From the NCBI RefSeq assembly GCF_021130785.1, contig NC_060213.1:96960501-97024500 (forward strand): a stretch of DNA of 64,000 bases, in the 5' to 3' direction. The stretch comes from Homalodisca vitripennis. Its lineage: Eukaryota > Arthropoda > Insecta > Hemiptera > Cicadellidae. The position numbers were made by a program, and so were the translations under genes. Under the pieces are notes generated by a model that made no database searches, had not been told where the DNA came from, and saw only the letters and a list, made by a program, of their open reading frames with translations. Within the stretch, counting starts at the first letter, position 1. Every line of letters starts with the position of its first letter. Below, piece after piece: positions 24,586-36,666 of the stretch.

Positions 24586-25800
24586 GTAACTTATCTAATT
24601 GTCTTTCCAACTAGAGTTACAACCACTTCTACGACATGTATTGATGAAATCATAACAAATGTCTGTGGGGATCAGTTAATCATTGAGAGTGTGGTAACAG
24701 CATTATCTGATAACGATAAACAAGTTATGGATCTAGTGAATCTTCGTAACAATAAAAATAATCTAAAACTAAAATTGTGAGGATGAAATTTTTCCCTAGA
24801 CAGCATAACATTATTTTAATTATTACTGGAAAAAGAAAATTGGGTAACCCATTTTAGTTCATTAAAAAAATTAATACAACACTTTTTATAATATATTTCA
24901 ATATTATTTTGATTTTTCTTTCCCAAAAATCTAGAAAACCCCAAAAAAAACATGGATTTCAGAAGAACTGAAAGAAGTAAACATAATCTCATCCATCTAA
25001 ATGAATAGTTTAACAAAATCTGATACAGAGATGGAATCTTCATGGACTTATCTTTGGACAATAGTTCTCAATGTAAAAATGTTAAAATACCACAAGTATA
25101 AAAATTTGTGACTTAAAAGGGTTAGAGTTCGTACTTGATGAATAAAGAAAAATTTATAGAAATAACTAAAACAAACAACAATCAAATCCTTAAATTTGGG
25201 TACCCAAATGTTCCATTATAGGTCTACTATTATTTTTGCAACTTAAAGGACATGCCTAAATGTCAAGATAACCAAGTAAAAAAACCAAATTTGATACATG
25301 CTAATGATTAAAATCTCATCTAAGCCTACAATGACTGGCATAGAGTTTAAAATGAACTTTTATTATATTAAATTTTCAAGAATTCATAATAATAAAAATT
25401 TGGTTTTGAACATTGAAAAAACTAAGTACATGTACGAAACAAAATAAAAACAGTGCCGAAGTCAAAATTTGTATTGATAACGAAGAGTTATCTCAAGTTC
25501 ATAAAAAAATTTCCTAAGCTCTTTACATTGATAACCATAGCATATTGATCATTTTTTAAATAAAATGAACCTTTGAACTTGAGCTCTAAATAGGTTATCC
25601 AACATATGTAATCTAACTGAATTAAAAAGTGTGTTTCATGCTCATGTTCAATCACTTGTATTTGATTACTAATGGGATCAAGTATAGGATATTTATGTAT
25701 GGAGTACATCCACTCAAGATCTGAATATACCTTTAATTGATCAATTAAGGATCTTGTTCTTATGTAATGACAAATCTGAACAAAAATTTTGGATTTAAAA
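24586..25800 (+). mobile_element. LINE fragment (Jockey/CR1-like), plus strand
   Basis: The frame at 24608 reads PTRVTTTSTTCIDEIITNVC and continues VVTALSDNDKQ, the end of the endonuclease domain (compare 'PTRVT..S.TCID.I.TN....LSDH..Q'). Further on, across stops, are KTWISEELKEV (about 24940-24980), LNIEKTKYMY (about 25408) and RLSNICNLTELKSVFHAHVQ (about 25590-25650), which match connector, palm and thumb positions of LINE ORF2. The catalytic part of the reverse transcriptase is largely missing. Old, internally deleted copy. Confidence 0.65.
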
Positions 25801-26896
25801 CGTTTAAATGTTTATAGCATATGCATTTTATAATGTTTTTATAAGTGTAAAAAGTAACATAAATAAATGTTAGTATACAGTGGTATTCACTGTTATAATA
25901 ACAGTAATAAAATCAAAATAGTTTTGCATAACCATACACTAGAAAATTAAATTCATACAATGGTATAAAGTTGTTCCATGTTATACCAAAGAATTAGAGA
26001 CACAAAGAATATTGTAACAATTTCAGGCTTTTGCTATTTAGGTATTATTGCTTATATTGCCTCTTATACTTTAGACAGTAAGAAAAAGTAAATTAATTGT
26101 AACTGCAACATTGTTAATGTTAGTATTAAATACTCTCAGTACCACATCTAGGGATATTTTTACTTAGAGTAACATAGATGCCCAGGTCTGAAAGTGTTAA
26201 TCTTAGATTATAGTATGTTAAACTAAGGCTTACTTAGATATTTAGGTCTGTTAAATTGTCACTTGAAATTTTGGAATTATTTACTGAATTTCAATAATGT
26301 TTAATGATTATTTGAATTGGATTGAATGTGGTGATTCAATTATTGTACAATTATTTGGTATGAATTTGCAAACAAACAAAATTTGTTTACTCTTGAAATA
26401 AACATTTCAATAATTCTCTTTTGGTTTTTACAATTAGTCTTAATTAAAAGTTGCATCAGAAAGTACAACACTTAAAAATAATATGAGTAACTTATTCTGA
26501 ATGTGATTATATAATTTCAACTAATCTAGCATTGTAATCTGTTATGCACCGTGGGAGTAGGTGTGTGGGAGTAGATGTTGGGCTTTATCTATGTGACGTA
26601 TAATAATGGTTCTTGATAACTACAATTTTTAACCTTGGGAAAATGCTTGTTTCATATTATTGATATATTGTTTCTTATATTGGAGACTTTTATATAAATT
26701 GTGTTATTACTTGCCATAAATCCCAACATCAGTCTGTTGAACTGAAAATTTACTATTTATCACTTCAAGCACTACAGCAATTCCCACCAATACATTAATA
26801 TTTTACAGTTTTATTCATTCCAATATAAGCAAGTTAAATTTGTATGCAAGTTTGTTTCAAATGAAATTCTAACAATGTTTTATGTTTAAATCTCAG
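25801..26896. other. Probable intron or upstream flank of the UMA-domain gene
   Basis: AT-rich sequence ending in a splice acceptor directly before the ATG at 26897. No upstream exon could be identified, so a 5' non-coding exon may lie here or farther left. Confidence 0.4.
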
Positions 26897-27355
26897 ATGA
26901 CTGCTTTATCATGGTTCTTTGGTGGGAAGAAGAAAGAGGAGAAACCGGTTACAGTGGAGGCCGTTGAGGTGGGTAATGATGAGGACTATACGATCATACA
27001 GGCCTATCCCAACCAGCCTGGACTCTACCCCCAGATGCCACAGTCACTCTACCCCACATCTCAGTTCTACACGCCTCTGCCATACTCAGTGCTGCCACAA
27101 CGACAGGACCAGCAACCCGCAGGGAGCGTCGCAGTCAGAGCTAATCCTCAGAACCAATTGGATGGCGTTCCTTTCGTCTTATCCCCCAAGCTGGAGCAAG
27201 GCTCTAGCCAGTCTCAGATACCTGGACTAGAAGATCTCAGACGTGCGGTATTCCAAATCGCGGCTGACATAAATGATCCTATGTTTCAATACGAATTCAA
27301 TCTGGAACAATCGGTTATGCAGGAGGCGTCCTTGTATAATCGCGACAGTGCCTAG
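26897..27355 (+). CDS. UMA-domain protein (UMAD1-like), terminal coding exon
   Basis: The exon encodes 152 residues. The start chosen is ATG 26897, which follows an acceptor (TTTAAATCTCAG, AG at 26895-26896); the ATG at 26882 would lie in the intron. The N-terminus (residues 1-16, MTALSWFFGGKKKEEK) and the acidic DEDYTIIQ (28-35) are followed by a Pro/Tyr/Gln-rich linker. The C-terminal part has LDGVPFVLSPKL (88-99) and FQYEFNLEQSVMQEA (130-144). The 'VPF.L' and 'Y.F.LE.SV' pair is the UBAP1-MVB12-associated (UMA) signature. UMA proteins bind ESCRT-I in endosomal sorting; UMAD1 has the same short N-terminal plus UMA layout. Base composition is clearly richer in GC than the surroundings. Function is inferred from the family. 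Confidence 0.72.
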   Translation: MTALSWFFGGKKKEEKPVTVEAVEVGNDEDYTIIQAYPNQPGLYPQMPQSLYPTSQFYTPLPYSVLPQRQDQQPAGSVAVRANPQNQLDGVPFVLSPKLEQGSSQSQIPGLEDLRRAVFQIAADINDPMFQYEFNLEQSVMQEASLYNRDSA

Positions 27356-27735
27356 ACAGTGGACTGTCACTAAATGACCTTGTTTTGTGTACATAATATT
27401 TTAATGGAACAAATTATTTTGTGTGTACAAAGTATATATTTTGTTAATCACCTTCTAAAATATTTTAATTTTAAAAGAATTGTGATATGCGCCTAAACAA
27501 GGAGTATTGACAAACAACTTCATTGATATGTGTCTATTTTAAAAAGCATTATATTCATATGTTTGTTATATATTGAATATTTGTGTTGGTATGCAGTAAA
27601 ATTAGTCTTTCTAAATTTTTGTTCGTATTGAATTAGAACTTTTACTAATTTAATCAATATATAAATTGACATAGAAGGAAGTTTTCTTTTCAGATAACAA
27701 GATAAATAATTTCAAATTGTAAGAATAAACGATTA
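27356..27735 (+). other. Likely 3' UTR with polyadenylation signal
   Basis: AT-rich sequence follows the TAG stop of the UMA-domain exon. The first clear AATAAA hexamer is at 27723-27728, which would give a 3' UTR of about 390 nt. Confidence 0.4.
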
Positions 27736-30700
27736 AAAGCGATGACTTTATATTTTAATATATTTACGTATTTTAAGCGAGTTTAGGTAACTTAATTTAG
27801 CGAATCAACATTATTATGTAACAGTAGGTCGAACATATTAGCTCAAAACATTATATTTTATATTTAAGGTATGAACGTGTTACACACATCTTATCTAACT
27901 ACGTGTTAAAACTTTATCTGTGATGTTTTTATTAATATTATTGTAAATTCTTATAAGACGAAGCTCTCCTTAGTATCCCTCAAAATTTGTAACCAACACA
28001 TCACATTTCTACAGTAGGTTCTTGACAAGGCTTTCAGTGATCTGTTTGGCAAAGTCTGCCCACTGATGCTTTGCCTGTAACACGAGGATGTGTAGTGGTG
28101 CTTGTGTTGGAGGCAATTCTCATTTTAATATTATAGGCCTAAGTGAAATTCACTTTTTCTGGTGGTTTCAAATTCTTTGCTTGGATTATTTGGTATTGAG
28201 AACACCATCTTTTCAGCTGGTGTTCTTGTTGTTGGCTTGATGAAAGCAATCTTGTGCACTTAAATACACATTCTCCTCACTCACTATTAGTAATCCAAAA
28301 CATTGTAGGGATTAACTATAAAATTAATATGAGGCTTTGTCAATGTTTAGCATTCCCATGTGTAATCATTTTATTGAAAAATCCACGCCTAAAGTTTTAC
28401 TTGGAATAGGTCAACAGAACAGAAACCAATAAATGCAACTAAAACGACAAACAATTCTAATCCTGTAGGAAATTTATTATAAAAGTGAGTAGGTAAAATT
28501 GAATTAAATTTGAAAACAAGGATTAGTTAATAATAAAAAGTTAATTGACTGATCTTATGACTTATTGTCATAATATACAAAAAAGTATATGTACTCTACA
28601 ACACAAATAACTACTGTAACATTGGTTTGAGTCATTTTAATCTCTAAAAATGTACACCAAGATGTAATTTTAAATATTTCCTGTTCTGCTATATAAGTGT
28701 CAAACAATACAAAATGAACAAATGTTTATAATTGCAATTTTCTTTCTCGAATGTAAGCAATGTATACAGACAGATTTACAATTAATATCGTAGGTTTATT
28801 TCACTAATTTTTATATTTTAAGAAGCGAAATGTGCAAGTGGCTCTGAACATAATATTACAGTATCAATAAAATTACAGACAATTCAATTAGTGATATTGC
28901 CCATTTCATTTTTTTTTACTTGTTTAATTCTTCTACAAGCATTTGTTAATTTTTCTTTGTGTTCTCAATAATTGTAGCACCAATTAATTAAAAACGTCGG
29001 TTAGTGAGATTAATTCTGGAACATTTTCCATCTTATTTGTCAGTGATTCCTCAAAGTCAGCAGCTGTTGACAATCCTCTTTCAGGCACACATCAGATTTT
29101 CAACTACATACATACATACCTTTGTTATAATTCAAAGTCTCAAAAGAATTGGTTTTGTCACTCCATTTTCAAGAAACGTTTTGCCTGTTAAATTAGTTTT
29201 TTCAACATATTTGCAAATAAAATACTTTATTTTGCCAAAATAATATACCTAAACAGTTATATATGATGTTTACCACATAAGTTTTGAGAAACTAGAATAG
29301 TTAGACTTGCAAAACCGCTAGCGTGTTCAAAGTAATCACATTCAGTATCTTTTTTGAAGAAATTGTTCACATGTGAAAACGCCCAGCCATATTTTTTTTT
29401 ATTTGAGTAAAAATACTAAGTAGGTGTGTCAACAATGTTATTTTGTAAAGAAAATTGGAGCGGAAGTTTTTCTTATTTCGAAGAACAGCCAAAAATAGCT
29501 GCCATGGTGGTGTGGATCTAATTCCTGCTGAAGCTTTGATATAGTATAAGTGCAGCTTTCGTTTTCTCCTTTCACGAAATCGTTATAATCATAGTGATCA
29601 TGGACAACATTTTTCTGAATAATTGTGAATAAGGGCAGCCTGACCATTAATCATCCTGAATTGAACTACAATTTCTCCAGAATTTATGTTATTAAAAAAG
29701 TCGCCCACGGTAGTGCTAAAATAACAAAAACAAGATTGAGATGTTCTATGCACTCTTTTTGGAGTCCAAAAACTTTAAAATTTTAGAAAATCATAACTGA
29801 TTGGAATTTTACACTGCTGTTGAATACTAAATATACTACTAAAAGATCCGCTTTGTACTATTCTGAATACCATGTTATTCTGGTTATGTCATTTTAGAAT
29901 ACATGCAAATTTATCAACTCACAAAAAAAACAGTATAATCTTCTTTGGTAATTTCATTTATTATTATGTGTTTCATCATTTGTGTTTTCTAAACATTATT
30001 GAAACGCTCACTTTATGTATTTCGTAAAAAGTATAATGTCTGAACTTGGTATAGTTTTCCTGCAGCTTAATAAAATTGTTTCTTTAAAAAAATATACTAA
30101 AAATGTTACAACAATGGTCCTCATCTCACTAAGAAATAAATCTGTAAATAACATGATGTAATATTGCTGTATATTTTTGTTTTATAACAGCAAATCCCAT
30201 CTACGCAGCTATTTTTACACTCATTACTAATCTAAATAGTTATATTGTTAATAAATAAATTAAATTTGGCATTAAATGACAATCACTTACTTTTAACTTT
30301 ATTAGGTATACTGAATTTTTTAACAGAATACTCAGAAATTTCTTTAGAACTTAACAAATTTTAACTTATAACAATTTTATAAATAAAAAAAGACTGTTTT
30401 AAAAAATAAATGAAACCAATCATTTTGTCACTACTTTTTGGCTTCATGTAGAATAAATTTATGTATATCATACAATATAATCCTTCGTTTTTATTTGTTT
30501 GAATCTAAAAAATATCCTTGCACAAAGTTGAAATATGTACTATCATTTAAAAGATGAGAAACATGAATCGCTTTTCAAGACCAATTCAGATTGTATTTTT
30601 TGCAAATACTCTTAATTCCATTTAGTCCTCAGCGTTATTACTATTAATTTATTAATAATCAATCCAATTAAGTTTTTTTTCTGGCCTCAATATTTTTTAT

Positions 30701-30805
30701 AATTAATTTGGAAACACTGCTTTCTTGAACAGTAGACATAACTGCAATTTTAAATATAAGTGTAAGGCGTCTACAGAACCATCAGCAATATCAAACATTA
30801 TTGGT
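27736..30805. other. AT-rich DNA, no gene recognised
   Basis: Three kilobases with stops in all frames. Frames of 60-80 codons at 29004 and 29647 show no family features. Confidence 0.5.
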
Positions 30806-30957
30806 TGTGAGTCAACACTTGCACCAGAACAACTGGCAATGCTGTTGATCCGTGAGTGAGTCAACACTTGCTTTAGTACAACTGGCACTGCTGTTGATCT
30901 GTGAGTGAGTCAACACTTGCTCCAGTACAACTGGCACTGCTGTTGATCCATGAGTCA
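30806..30957. repeat. Three-copy 49-bp tandem repeat
   Basis: The block GAGTCAACACTTGC...ACAACTGGCA.TGCTGTTGATC begins at about 30809, 30858 and 30907, a strict 49-bp period. The first copy has more substitutions than the other two. Confidence 0.9.
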
Positions 30958-33900
30958 TTTATGGTTTGTTTGTGCCATTAGTTAAAAGTAGGCCATACTT
31001 TAGTGCTCAAATTTGGTGGCTTAATGTACACTTTTTATTTATAAAAATGGTTCCTCTTTTTATGGTTATTTGGTTGTGCAATATTTCATAATAGTATCTA
31101 AAGTTGTATTTTCTAAACATAGTAAATAAATGTAAATGAATATACATTGTTCTGTGATGGAGTGTTAATTATTGTAACGTTGTCAACAAAATATCCTAGA
31201 TTTATTTGTATTAATGAAGATGCATTTAGAGTCTATGGTTATCAGTTAAGTTGATTAGTTATTAGATGACTTCTTTAGTTGCAGTAAACCAAGTTCTTGT
31301 TTCACATGTATTGCATAATATACTTCTGTTCTCTGTTGACATAATAAGTAAATGGTACATTATATATTTCAAGAGTTAACTTATAAAATGTATCTGAAGA
31401 TCGTTGATTGTGCCTATATGATTTTTTGCTATTTAGTGTAATGTAATTTAATTATTTTTATGAAATAAATGAATATATTGTTTTTTGTGTGTTATTAATT
31501 TAATTCATTGCTTTTATCATGAAGTGCACATATGACAGTTTAACTAGCAGTTACGTTAAATGGCAAGTTGTTTTTGCACCCTTTTTTTAAGAATCTAAAA
31601 CATTTTTTATAAATTATTTAACACTATTTTGGCCTACTATATTTTACATATTTATCAGTATAAACTGAAAAGTTACAAAAACATGATGCAACAAATTATG
31701 TAAACTCATATGCACACAAGTTGATCCATGTTCTCAAAACTTAATACTAGAATTATACCAAGTACCATAATATGCATAAACCGTACATATTTAAACCTGA
31801 AGACATCGACTGACCCATTTTTTGTCGATCTCGTAACTTCCAAAGTGCAATCAACACTAAAGTATCAGTTCGTACTCTACTGGTAAAAGCATAATTACCG
31901 GTCAAAGACCTTTAAATTATACATCAATCAAAAACCTATGAGTTGTTTGGAATGTTTAATAGTTATTGATTTTCTTTTATCCCACTACTAGTTGCCAATC
32001 TGTGTGGTTTTCCCAGATGTGATTTTGTTATTAAGCTCTGTGTAGTGGAGATTGTTATTTGTATACAAATAATTTTGTTTGGATGTTTTTTTATTCAAAT
32101 TGAGTAAACTTACATCATACACTGTTGATTGTAATACTTCAGAATAACCCTTGTAGAACATATAATATTTGAGATATTCTATAGAATCTGACTTTGTCGA
32201 GTTTGAAGTAGAAGTGTTGTATTTTATTTTAATTTTGAAGTAAAACACTTATTTAAATACTGTTCTACATCAGCTGACTTCATAAAAAGTTGGAACAAAC
32301 ACATTAATTTGCTTGGGTAATTGTAGTATGCTTATTTAATTGTGTAGCTTAGTAACTGAAAATGGGTAAAATTTTATCACTGTGCTTTTCTCTGTAAATG
32401 TAAAAATAATTATAGAGTTTTTCATTTCTGAACCCCATGACACTTTATATATTTCTGTTCAGAAAAGATTTCCTGTAATTTGGATATTTTGGTCTTTTGG
32501 AACATCTTATATTTTATTATAATGTGAATACTTTTATGCAAGTTTTTGGCATGTCAAATAATGAATACACTACATACTGAAACAAATATTTTTTTAAATT
32601 TTTACTTTTAAAATCATATAGTTTTATTCTCTGGTTTTTAACAAGAAAAATTATATACAACACTTAATGCATAAATGATTTTTTATGAAATTTTTAGAGA
32701 CCCTGTAAGATCCACAAAAATTAGGGCATATTTTAGAATTTCTGATAGACGCTTTCGGGATTAAGTGTAAGTATGGACTATCAAGCCTTTAAAACCTCAT
32801 TTTATTATCCCAGCTAACATAATTATTTTAATATCAAAATTTACTACACCTGTTTGAGATTGATTTCATACTGAATTTAAAATAAGAATGATAATCTAAA
32901 AATAGAAGTACTTTTACAATAAACTAGGTAATAACATTTTTGGAGGTATAGGCTATAAACATTTGAAGACGATGCAGATAGCTTAAATAGTGTCTCAGCA
33001 ATGAGACAACTCTTAAGATTTAAGGTTGGGAAAGAGTTAAAACCCATCAACTCATTTCAAAATAAATCAACCCTGTCCTTTTTATAATATTTTGTTTTAA
33101 AAATAGGATAGAAAATATGGACGTTAAATTTGTAGAAAGGCTTTGATTAAAAAAACTGTACTAGATAAATTGAAGGTATGTTCTATTTATATTTTGCAAC
33201 AGATATTGTGAAGTAACAACCATATTTAATTTTCCTAATTGTGTATGAGTATTTGTTTCTGTGAACACCTTCCTCCTAATTGGTTTCTATTCATAGGAAA
33301 TTCCTAATCTTAAACATAATTTATAATGTATACCAAGCAGGCAATGTATGATGCCATATTTCAATTGACATCCAGTGTTATTTTTAAGATATTCGTCAAC
33401 ATTTTTATCATAAAAAAAACTAGTTGCATGCATCACTATAAATTATGTCAAGTCTGATAAAGAAATCATAGTATTACAATTCAATATTCAAGCCCGTACA
33501 GTCTTTATCACCTTTGGACCTATCAGAGTTGGTCCATCTTGGGGTTGGTTGGAAATGAGTAATGCAAATTTTTCATTCCTAAAAGTTTTTATTTTTAAAA
33601 TAAAAACTCACTATTATGCGATTTGAATTAACATTACAATTAGAAATAGGACTGAAACCTTTGTCAGGGATTTTATTACTCCTTTCGTCTAGTGCATAAT
33701 TCCACAAAAAAATCCAAGGATCATAACCAAAATAAAAGTAAAACACATAAAACTGGGTCTTGCTATATAATATGTTGAATCTATGTAACAACATCACTGT
33801 TGCATTTCAATTAAGTATCCTCAACTAACTGCAGACACCCACTTAACCGTCGGTTCAACTGCCCATCAGCTTAACCATGGCCGATCTAGAAAGTCAATCG

Positions 33901-34189
33901 CTTTTAGCCGCATTCCGTGCAATAACAATAAGTACATGACCACAGTAGAATATTGTCTTACATTCTTTACATTGTATTTTGTACAATTAATGCAAGGAAT
34001 AAGCAGAGCGATTTGTAAACAAGTTATATACCACGGTACGAACATTAATTAATGGTTTAAATTAATACTAAATAATATTTTATAACAAGAGTTGTCCTTA
34101 TAACCTACTTTCTATCTGAACCACATTCGGTCAATAAAGAGGGTAACCAACGTATGTCCAACTTAAAAAAATCAACCAATTTCACTTTA
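30958..34189. other. AT-rich DNA, no gene recognised
   Basis: More than 3 kb without a supportable gene or element. A good Kozak ATG (ACCATGGCC at 33877) opens only 20 codons without a canonical donor. Confidence 0.5.
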
Positions 34190-34431
34190 TTCATTAACCC
34201 TTTGGAGACCAGTCAATGGCATAGACTTTATCTGACCATACTATATCATTGGTGATCTTATAAGGGTACTATTAATATATAGTCAAATATTTTACATAAT
34301 CTGGTTAATAGACTTTAACAGATAGGCTTACCTTACCAAATTGTTTCATCGGTGGCCTTATAAGGGTCAAATATTTTATATAACCTTTTGGCAACCAATC
34401 GACCGCATAAACTATAACAGATAGACTTTAC
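34190..34431. repeat. Satellite-like repeat, left block
   Basis: About two imperfect units of roughly 120-130 bp. Shared landmarks are AGTCAAATATTTTATATAAC, GGAGACCA.TCA.TGGCATAG, CAGATAGACTTTACC and TTGGTG..CTTATAAGGGT. The same landmarks recur at 36049-36241 and 42541-42720 on the far sides of two LINE insertions. Confidence 0.7.
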
Positions 34432-36048
34432 CCACCTCTGCAGCCCGACCAGAGTTCCGCTTGCTGAAGACAGTAGGCACTCCTGGCCATAGCCCGAATG
34501 ACAATGTCCAGGGGGGTGAGGTTGAGGCAACAATTTAGATCTGCACCTGGCGCGCTAGGAAAAGCCCAAGTGATAGCAAGGCAAGCCATTCTTTGGACAA
34601 ACCAGACAAGCTACCGCCATCTTGGCCTCCATTTTTGGCTACCAGACAACAGCCCCATACATTAGTGCAGGTCTTACTACGGAAACATAAAGCCAGCACA
34701 AAAGCCTTGGCTTAAGTCCCCAAAATTCACCTATCACACGTCTGCATTGAATTAAAGACCATTTCCCCCTGGTGATAACCCTTTCTAGATGAGGTCCCCA
34801 GTTGGGACCCTACCTAGGATCACGCCCAGGTATTTGACCTTGGACTTCAACTCAATCGAAGAACCTCTGAGTAGAAATGGACCAATACCCTCCATCTGAC
34901 GCCTCCTGGTAAAGGCAACCACAGCACCCTTGGTGGGGTTGACAGTAAGGCCCACCCCATCACCAGTTTCCCACCATGTTTAGAGCAGCATTGGTCAGTT
35001 CCGTGACTGTTGTGTTGAAATTGCCACTCACAAGAATCACAATATCATCTGCATACCCCTGTGCAGAGACACCACTATTGTCAAAGACATTAGCAGGCCG
35101 TCCACAACTAGGTTCCACAGGAGAGGAGAAAGGACGCCGCCCTGGGGGCAGCCCCTCGTAGTCCTTGCACTGACACTTGCTCCCGTAAGGGTGGTAACAA
35201 CCACCCTGTCTGTGAGTAAGGCCCTTATCCAGTCACATATTTGACCATCAATACCACGTCTGGAGAACGCATTGATAATTGCCTGAGTGCTCGTATTGTC
35301 AAAGGCTCCTTTGATGTTCAAAAAGACACCTATGGCTACCTCTTTCGCTGCCAGCGTCTTCTCAATCCTACATACCAATTGATGCAGGGCCTAGTCGCAT
35401 GATCTTCCTGGAGTGTAGGCATGCTGATTTGGATGTAGATGTCGCTCCAAAAGAGATCCCTCCCAAACAAACTTAGCAACCATCTTCTCCATGGCTCTGA
35501 GAAGAAAAGAGGACGGACATATCGGCCTGAAAGACTTGGGTTAATCCAGGCTAGCCCTCCCCTGCTTCGGTATAAACACTACTCTGGACACTCTCCAGGA
35601 CAGCGGAATGTACCTAAGGGCCACGGAGGCTCTGAACAGTCTGCACAGCTGGGGAAGGAGAATATCCAGCCCCCACTGCAAACAGACCAGTCTCATCCCA
35701 TCTCTCCCAGGAGCTTTATAGGGAGTAAAAGAGTTAAACGCCCACTTGATCCTTCTGAAGGTTATGACACCGTGCACCAGACTTCATTGCTAATAAGTGG
35801 CGCGCCCTGTAGGTTTCCTTCACTGCCGAATAGTTGATCGTTGTCATGAACAATACAGTCCAGAAATTTTGGTCCCATCAAAACTTTTAGAACTCTCTCT
35901 GGTTTAGTAATGTATATACCTTGATTGTCTTGGGGACCACCAAGCAGTGAGATGGGATTTTTTGCTAATAGTTTCTGAAGCTTTGCACAGCCCTGCACAC
36001 TATCGATGTCAGTGCAGTTTTTTTTCCATTTATTATTATATAGATGCC
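34432..36048 (-). mobile_element. R1/Jockey-like LINE fragment, minus strand
   Basis: The minus strand holds, in order, a segment before the reverse transcriptase (36058-35762; WKKNCTDIDS, AKLQKLLAKN), the fingers (35777-35541; SFTPYKAPGRDGM, VSRVVFIPKQG), the palm (35378-35037; IGVFLNIKGAFDN, TTRGCPQGGVLSPLLWNLVV) and the thumb across frameshifts (about 34830-34450; GPHLERVITRGKW, YVSVVRPALMYGAVVWQPK). The 'F.D..GAFD' motif A has Asn in place of the catalytic Asp (FLNIKGAFD), and the YADD motif is lost at a frameshift. No endonuclease or poly(A) tail is present. It lies inside the satellite-like repeat. Confidence 0.78.
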
Positions 36049-36241
36049 TCATAGTCAAATATTTGATGTAATCCTCTGGAGACCAATCAGTGGCATAGTC
36101 TGTAAAATATATACTCTCGTACTTTACCTGACCCTATTACATCACCTTATAAGAGTAATCCCTTAGTATATAGTCAAATATTTTATATAACCCTCCGGAG
36201 TTACAGTATTAAATACGGTAAAATATTTACTTTACCTGACC
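36049..36241. repeat. Satellite-like repeat, middle block
   Basis: One and a half units with the landmarks AGTCAAATATTT, CTCTGGAGACCAATCAGTGG, CCTTATAAGAGTA and CCTCCGGAG. It ends in ACTTTACCTGACC (36229-36241), the left target-site duplication of the full-length LINE. Confidence 0.72.
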
Positions 36242-36666
36242 TTTTTTTTTTTTTTTAAATATTTATAAGGGCATAAAACACGTAGGTTATCAATGCCCGT
36301 ATGGTTAACGGACACCTACACTTTAAAATATGGTGTCACGTTATCAGTACAAAGAATAGACAGCGGATCGCTGTCAAAGAAAATTATCACATTAAGACAA
36401 TAAGAAAAACAACAGCAGTGAACAGAGGACTAATACTAAATAACAAAAATAGCCGAGAGGCTGTAAAGGGGCCCAATAATTAAAATATGTCAGATAAATA
36501 ATAACAATATAAATATAACAATATAACAACAATCTAATGCTAAAACCAGGTAAGTTAGTGAAGGTAAGGTTGTAAAGGGACCCACCCTCACTAATAACAA
36601 ATAACAAATAACAATAACAAATAAATAGAAGGACAAAGTATATAACTTAACAGGTACTCGCTCAGA
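36242..36666 (-). other. 3' UTR and A tail of the I-type LINE
   Basis: 425 bp between the ORF2 stop and the target duplication. It contains repeated AATAACAA units near 36593-36625 and ends (minus sense) in a run of A. A 3' tail of this kind fits target-primed reverse transcription. Confidence 0.75.

Noticed and set aside
33877..33939. ATG in a strong Kozak context (ACCATGGCC)
   Set aside because: Opens only 20 codons and is not followed by a canonical splice donor.
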